Shown here: positions 57,563 to 64,000 of the stretch, one piece after another
How the letters are laid out: each line of letters begins with the position of its first letter
How positions within the stretch are numbered: the stretch's first letter is position 1
NCBI GenBank assembly: GCA_025200525.1
Contig: CM045761.1
Coordinates: forward strand, 40,618,190 to 40,682,189
Source: Camellia lanceoleosa
Lineage: Eukaryota > Streptophyta > Magnoliopsida > Ericales > Theaceae
Length of the DNA stretch: 64,000 nt
Reading direction: 5' to 3'
Made by a program: the position numbers and the translations under genes
Notes under the pieces: model-generated
Told to the model about the DNA's origin: nothing
The model's input: only the letters and a program-made list of their open reading frames with translations
Database searches by the model: none

Positions 57563-58611
57563 GTTGTTGAAGTTAAACTTTAAGAGATATATTTTTTATT
57601 TTGTAATTTCTCCAAAAAAGTAATTTGTAGAAAAATAAAAGCAAACTAAACTAATTGCAAAAGTGATGAGAATCAGTAATTGCATCATACATGGTAACTT
57701 GGTAAGTTAAAAAAATAATACAAAAATATGATTAAAATTTCAACTTTGGCTCTTTTAGTTTTTCCATATCATTCTCTCTTCTCTCTTTTCCTCATCTTTC
57801 CTTTCACAATTTGCAAACCTTGTCAGACGATCCTTATAGTGCTAGCAGATCCTCTCCTACTATCGCCAACCATTTTTCCACTTTCATTTGCTCTCTTCCT
57901 TCTCACATTTTCTTTCACTCATATATGTTTTCCCATTATGTCTTCTCTATTCTTCTTTCTTTACAACCTTAAGGCCTCTTTCACCTTTTATCGTTGCTAC
58001 TGGTACCTTTCTTATAGATGATGAAGCCAAATCCTCTCCGCAAACGTTGACATCAATGAAAAAGCTAAAGCACCAAAAAAGCAAGAGAAAAAGAGAAAGA
58101 GAGAACCACATTTCTAGGGAGCGAAAATACTTTACATTTGCAATTCTCTCCGTATATATACGTTTTAGGGTTTTTAAGAAAGGGGTAGATGGAAGCAACA
58201 ACAATGGTGGTGTTTTCGAAAGAAAGAAAATACAGAGAATTAGAGGAAAAGAGAGATAGAATGGCAAGGGGTTGGGGCTAATGGAGCTAGAAATGGACAA
58301 AGATGGTTCAAAAGGAGGTTGGAGCAAAAATAGAAGGGTCAAAGTTGTAAAATTTTACCATCTTTGTGTATTTTTTTAGTGTAATTATATATACATCACT
58401 ATTTCACTAAGTATTGGACACATGAAATAAATAAGAATAAAATGTACATTTTGATATAAAAATATAGTTTTTTATTTTATTTTTTATATATCATATGACT
58501 AGCGACATATTGCTAAAGACGATGTTAATTAAATTTTAAGAAAGTTAAATGCAATTCTCGTAAACTTATAAAATTTGATGCTTTTTTTTTTTTTAATCAA
58601 GAAAAGTTTGT

Positions 58612-58998
58612 TTGTTTGTTTGTTTGTTTGATTTTGATTGAATTTTTTCTTTTTTTGGTATTTTTTTAGTGAATTTTTTAATATTTTAATCATATTTTTT
58701 ACTTTTTAAAAGCATTTAACCTATATGTATTTAAAAAGTAAAATATTTATGAAAAAAATTTTAAAAAATCAACAAATATAAGAATGCAAAAAATGTATTG
58801 AGATTTTGTATTTTATTTTTTTTATATTTTGGTATTTAGTGAATTTTTTAAATATTTTTTCACAAATGTTATAATTTTTAAGTGTATTGGTGTATCTAAA
58901 AATTAAAAAAAAATTGATTAAAATATTAAAAAATTCAATGAAAAAAAAAAAAAAAAAAGATTTCAATTTTCAAAAAGAGGAATAAACCAAACAAGGTG
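58612..58998. repeat. AT-rich foldback repeat, copy of the one near 26545
   Basis: It shares interior phrases with the 26545-26905 repeat (ttagtgaattttttaa, ttttttcacaaat) and ends in inverted arms (gattttgattgaa near the left; ttcaattttcaaa and accaaac on the right). Confidence 0.5.
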
Positions 58999-59014
58999 AT
59001 TGTTTTTCTTCTAA

Positions 59015-59140
59015 GAGGGTATTTGGAATGACCTAAAAAAGTGTATTTTTTAACTTTTTACAAAATAATATGCAAAAAAATAGAGGTAATGTGACCCAAA
59101 TAAGTACACTTAAGTGTACTAGGTTATACCAAACACCTCC
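59015..59140. mobile_element. Tourist-like MITE, 126 bp
   Basis: Inverted ends GAGGGTATTTGGAATGACCTA and, from the right, GGAGGTGTTTGGTATAACCTA. It is flanked by TAA on both sides (59012-59014 and 59141-59143), the 3-bp duplication of the PIF/Harbinger class. Confidence 0.75.
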
Positions 59141-59295
59141 TAAGTTAAGAAAAATAGTTGATTAAAAAGAGAAAAAAAAAAAAGAGAAAATTATAAATAA
59201 GTGGAACATTCTTAAAATAACCATAGCACAGGAATAATTATTTTTTTTATACAAATCTGACACACACAATTTACACCAAACACAAGAAAAACTTT

Positions 59296-60027
59296 CATTG
59301 CGCTTGGTTTAATTTTGAAATTAGTTTTGAGTTTTGAAAATTGAACATTTGTTTGATTATGAGTTTTGAAAATAATTTTTAAAAAATTGAATTAAAGAAA
59401 TTTTTAGTTATGAGTTTTCAAAAATATTTTTTGAGTTTTCAAAAATAATTTTTTTCTAGTAGTAAAACTTTTTTGCAATATTTTAGTCAATCTGTTTACT
59501 TCTTTCATATACCTAATCTAAATTTACATTTTAAATTCATCTAATCTAATTTATAAGGTAAAGTTTCACTCCAAATTGATTATTTTTAATGAACGTTTTA
59601 AAATTTTCAACACTTATTTTCTAGTTTTATATTCACTCAATCTACATATATTTAAAATGTTTCATATTTAAATGCAACTTTTTATAAAATTATTAAACAA
59701 TGAAAAATATACAACAAATAAATAAATAAAAATTTATCCAGTTTAAAAATTAATACAATTTTAATGTTTTATGTATTTATTAAATTTATTTTTACGTTCT
59801 TTACATTTTGTTTACTGTTTAAATATATTTAGATCATATATATCTAAAATGAAAAATTATTTAGTCAATTTATGGAAATCATACAAAATTGATTTTGCAA
59901 AAATCCTAAACCAAACATGTTTTGGATTTTAAGTTTTGAAATGAGTTTTTAAAAATTCTAAACCAAATAAGTTTTGGATTTTAAGTTTAAAAAAAGTGAT
60001 TAAAACATCAAACTAAATGGAGCCTTA
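59296..60027. repeat. Large AT-rich foldback (MITE-like)
   Basis: The left end (attgcgcttggtttaatttt) and the complement of the right end (aaggctccatttagtttgat) are alike. The interior has repeated ttgagttttgaaaat and its complement. Target duplication is not clear. Confidence 0.45.
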
Positions 60028-61147
60028 TAATATATGCACAAAAAATTGTATCACCATAAAAATGAATGATTGGTTTGATTTTCATAATTTTTTTAATAAA
60101 AGGACTAAAAAGTAATTTGATAAAAAAAAAGCAATTATCATTTTTAAAATTATCATTTTTATATAATTTTATCTATTTGAAAGATAAAAATAATTTTAAA
60201 AATCTTTATTATTTTTATAGTTTTATTAAATTAATTTATATTTAAAAAAATAAAAAATAAATTCAAAAAATCAAATCAACGGAATAAAAAATAAAGTGGG
60301 TGGTGAAAGTGACAAGGAGAGAAATGTTTATTGGGAGTGACGAAGGAGATTGGGTTTTGCAAATAAATCAACTTTTAGAAAGAAAGAAAAGGAAGACGAG
60401 TGAGTGGAAAGTGTGCAAACCAACAAGAAAACTTGTGGCGAAACTGCACCGCTTGCTTCCATTACCAGGCTCACCTCCTCTACATTTATGCTTCTTCCTA
60501 AATATTTGCAATTGCTTTTTACACAGCTCTCAATAGTAAACAATTGACATTTGCCTAACAATTTACTGGATAACAAGAAATTGGCTTTATAATAGTAAAC
60601 GTTAAATTGACATTTACCTAACAATTTGCTATAATTCATTAGATTAATGATTTATCTGCATAATTTTTTTATATTTCAATATACACAATTGAGATTCTTA
60701 CTAATAAGCGTATAAAAAATAGGAGACTTTTAGTGGTAAGAGTCTCAATTATTTGCACTTAAATAAAAATATAGTGTGAATGAAATAATACTGAATTCAT
60801 TAATATCAACAAAATAGCTTAATTCTTTGAGTTTGGTCTAGTGATTTTGTAGTCACATCTTAGAATATAATAAGAAAAATATTAAAGGTTCAAAATGATA
60901 GTGTGTTACGAGCGACTTAAGTGATGCATTAAGGAGCGACTTGGGTTGTGCGTTAGATTGGGCGGCTTAGGCAGCTCAATATCACCATGCTAACCATGAT
61001 ATACAAAAAGAGATCATCATGAAATGATATTGAAAGAAAATATAACAATGAAATGAGTTGAGGTCTGGCGAGCGACTAAAGCAAGATTGCAGCACGCTGG
61101 TGAAATAAAATTACTAAATACTTAACTTAATTCTGATATTAAAAAGA

Positions 61148-62567
61148 ACTAGCCTCTCACCCGTGCTATGCACGAGATAATTATAAATATTTATGTTTAT
61201 TTTAGATTTTTTTAGTATATAAATTATATTTTTTAAGGTTTTTTATAATAACAATTTAACAATCTTATCACTAACTATAGTGTATTAGAGAAGTTAAAAA
61301 GGGTACTGTAATAACTATGCACGGGTTGTATCTATAATTATTTGTATAAGGGAATTTTAAATGATGACTAGAGAATTTTGACCAAATCAATAAATTCAGG
61401 CATGTGGAAAAACATGTGGATTAAAAAAAGGTAATAAATACTGATCAGGGGATATATATGTGAATTGTGATTTTTAAAGGGTATGGCTTTCGATCGGGAT
61501 CGATCAGGCCTTTAGTCGTGGGGCCCACCATGGGGCCCGTTTTGATAATTTGAACCGTTTAATGTGTAGAACTCGTCGAGTACTATATGCCTGTAAAAAG
61601 TCAAATTGATCGGATATCGATAACTATATGATCAAATCAGTTTCGTATTAAAAAAATTAGACGGTGAACAAATTAACGGTTGACAAAAAACTGTTTTGAT
61701 CACATAGTTATTGATATCCGATCAACGTGATTTTTTACAGGCATTTAGTACTCGACGATTTCTACGTGTTACGGTTCAGATTATCAAAACGGGACCCGTG
61801 GTGGGCCCCCACTACGCATCTAGTCCGATCCCTGACCGATGTAATTACACCCATTTTTAAATGTCTTTTTTTTAAAATGTCTTCTTTTTCTTTTTTATAT
61901 TATATTAAAATTTAATATTTTGATAATAATCATATGTGTTGATTTTTCAATGAATTAAATGTCTTGTTTTTTTGATATTATATTAAATTTTAATATTTTG
62001 ATAATAATCATATGTGTCATACTTTTCAAGAAATTTTTTTTATGCTTATTCTTAATGTATTAAAGTGTTATTATGAGGGATAATAATCATATGTGTTGGG
62101 ACTTTTCAAGGAATTCATATGTGTTGGATTTTACAAGAAATTTTTTTTATACTTATTCTTAATGCATTAAAGTGTTATTATAATGGTAAGGCTTGGGGGT
62201 TGTGAGAAATTAATAAATGTTAAAGTTTTTTTTTTAAAATCAAAAAATCAAGAAATTTAAATTGAAATATTGAAACTTCCACAAAATTTATGGATTAGAG
62301 ATAGATATAAATTAATAGATAGATATAGATATAAATATTTATATTTGTTTTAATTTTTTTTTAATATACATATTATTTGTTTTGGAAAAGGTATTGCAGT
62401 AATTATGAGAAAATTCAAAAAGCCTTATGGGTTGAGAGAAGTTAATAAATGTGGAGGTTAAATTTTTTTTTTAAAAAACAAAAAATTAGAAAATTAAAAT
62501 TAACATATTAGAGATTTCACAAGCCTTTGGGGTTAAAAACTCCCTTTTACTTAATATATAGTATAGA
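61148..62567 (-). mobile_element. Non-autonomous Helitron, 1.42 kb, with internal MITE
   Basis: On the minus strand it begins TCTATACTATATATTAAG at 62567 after a host A, and ends with hairpin ctcgtgcatagcacgggtgag and CTAGT at 61148 followed by a host T. Its body matches, in reverse, the unit of the Helitron at 8392. It contains the 374-bp MITE at 61479. Confidence 0.87.
61479..61852. mobile_element. Mutator-like foldback MITE inside the Helitron
   Basis: It is flanked by a perfect 9-bp duplication atttttaaa (61470-61478 and 61853-61861), the usual Mutator length. The two halves are inverted copies through most of the 374 bp (cccgttttgataat and attatcaaaacggg; atcggatatc on the left, gatatccgatc on the right). 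Ends are GGG...CCC. No coding sequence. Confidence 0.9.
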
Positions 62568-62601
62568 TAAAAAAAATTCTTTTAATTATAATCTAATTTT
62601 A

Positions 62602-62750
62602 GGCCAAGTTTGGCTAAACTAAAAAAGTGTACTTATTTCATTTTTTTATTTTTTTTTAGTCACATCAATTAACATCCCCTCTATATATTTTTTACTCATA
62701 ATATAAAAAAAATTAAAAAATACATTTATTTAATTTTTCCAAACTTGACC
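62602..62750. mobile_element. Tourist-like MITE, 149 bp
   Basis: Inverted ends GGCCAAGTTTGG and CCAAACTTGACC, flanked by TTA on both sides (62599-62601 and 62751-62753). This fits the PIF/Harbinger class. Confidence 0.8.
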
Positions 62751-62753
62751 TTA

Positions 62754-64000
62754 CTAACAAAACAAGATTCTATAATCTTAACAAAAACAAAAGGGTTAAT
62801 TACAAAAATATTTTCAATTTTTAAAAATGATAAAATTATGTAAAATTAATAAAAATTACATGATTAATTTTTAAAATTAATTTTACATGATCATCATCCA
62901 AACATATAATAAAATTAATTTGATAAAAAATAAATAAATGTCTAAAAGATTTATCAATTTTACATAATTTTATTTTTAGTAGGTAGAAATAATTTTTAAA
63001 AATTTAAAAATATTTGTTTGATATTTATTTTTGTCAAATTAGTTTATATTTTATCAAATAAAACAAAAAGACTCGAAAATTATGAAGACGACTTCAAGAA
63101 CTTTCATTCGGTCATTCAACAAATACGACGGATGCAAAAGTTGTTTATAGATGTAAAAGAAAAAAGAAAAAGTTGTTTACAGAAATCAACCGTAGCCGAT
63201 ACACCCTCTCTAGATAAAGATTGATTTGGGTATTGTTTAAATTTGCGGGACCCACAAAACATAGGCCTTGTCAGAGTCGACGGAGACCCGTGGGCCTCAC
63301 TTTGGACTTTTTGAGTATCCATTTTTTTCATCCTCACAAGAAAGCAAAGTAATAAAATTATTAAATATATTAATAAATAATGTGATATAATAAAATTATT
63401 AAACATATTAATAAATAATGTGATATAATTTTTAAATTTTTAAATTTTTATAATTAATAATTTTAAAATAATAGTATTATATATATTAATTAATATGTTA
63501 ATATTAATTATGACATTATTATTAATTCTATTCATTAATCACAATATAAATATTAAAAATTATTTAAATTATATTACATCATCAATTAATACATTAATTA
63601 ACACATATAATATTATTTATTTTAAAATTTTAATGTCTAAACATATATTAATATTTTAATTAATATATTAATTAGTCTATACACCGAAACCAAAGACTTC
63701 CGGTACTGCTCACCGTTACGACGCTTCACCACGTCATGCCCGTTATCCAATACTGATCACTTCCTCCTCTACATCTTTCTATATCTTCATCGTTCATTAT
63801 TAAAATGGCCCACATAAGTTTACAAGATCTCTTCATCGTTCTTAGTGCACTAATGGTGTCGTAATTAATAGCGTGGTGCAGGGCACGAATTTATATTAAA
63901 TAACTAAAAAATATAAGATATATAAAAATTTATGATTAATGAAAGACCTGTCAGATGACATTACAAAGTATTAAAAAAATGATTAAATTTTTATTTTTAT
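62754..64000. other. AT-rich intergenic DNA to the right edge
   Basis: No gene is seen. A short direct repeat (ttattaaatatattaataaataatgtgatataa, two copies near 63355-63427) and very AT-rich sequence (63355-63670) precede a less AT-rich stretch at 63680-63830 that could be the edge of something outside the window. Confidence 0.45.

Larger units (their letters stand above)
57568..61147. other. AT-rich intergenic DNA right of the Tat element
   Basis: No gene is convincing. A pyrimidine-rich zone (57740-58020) and its purine-rich right part (58020-58340) give chance ORFs on both strands. A (TTTG)n tract lies at about 58606-58630. MITE-like foldbacks are listed separately. A short moderately GC-rich stretch at 60298-60536 has a 78-codon open frame with no recognisable motif. 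Confidence 0.5.

Noticed and set aside
57728..58342. Overlapping ORFs on both strands
   Set aside because: They arise from pyrimidine- and purine-rich low-complexity DNA and are rich in Phe/Ser/Leu or Lys/Arg.
60300..60536. 78-codon open frame (MVKVTRREMF...)
   Set aside because: It has some non-AT-rich character, but no recognised motif, no clear splice partners and no neighbouring exons.
1..64000. tRNA, rRNA or organellar insertions
   Set aside because: I saw no cloverleaf-like tRNA blocks, rRNA segments or recognisable plastid or mitochondrial genes by eye; a covariance-model scan was not possible.

Overview
This is nuclear DNA from a plant, most likely a woody eudicot. It holds three intron-rich genes, all on the minus strand, whose predicted proteins resemble plant families; the rest is very AT-rich and packed with plant-type transposable elements (LINE, Tat-lineage Ty3/gypsy, Helitron, CACTA, hAT/Mutator/Tourist-like MITEs). 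I cannot name the species from sequence alone. All exon models were spliced by eye.

Layout. 1-2730: the 5' part of a broken L1-type LINE (minus). 2838-6961: an ORANGE (OR/OR-like) gene whose first six exons look sound but whose C-terminal cysteine-rich exon is scrambled by small indels. 8392-13059: a block of Helitrons, two of them tail to tail, with large tandem duplications. 13118-14391: the 3' end of a second LINE with its poly(A) tail. 14842-24778: an apparently intact nine-exon gene for a 1182-residue GMC flavin oxidoreductase fused to an alpha/beta-hydrolase domain; one intron carries a CACTA element. 29788-38847: an intact eleven-exon SORTING NEXIN 1 gene (401 residues) with three MITEs in its introns. 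40077-42925: a 2.85-kb solo LTR. 43099-57562: a Tat-lineage LTR retrotransposon on the minus strand, with matching 412-bp LTRs and target duplications, a decayed gag-pol, two genes in antisense orientation in its 3' half, two satellite-like tandem arrays, and a second solo LTR (44321-46828) nested in an antisense gene. 57568-64000: AT-rich intergenic DNA with MITEs and another Helitron (61148-62567) that carries a Mutator-like MITE.

How the pieces relate. The two intact genes have unrelated housekeeping or metabolic roles: retromer-linked endosomal sorting for SNX1, and a probable membrane-anchored alcohol/lipid oxidation activity for the fusion protein. The ORANGE relative would act in plastids on phytoene synthase stability and carotenoid accumulation, but this copy probably cannot make the usual C-terminal zinc-finger domain. 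Most other sequence is explained by mobile elements, many dated relative to each other by nesting and target-site duplications.
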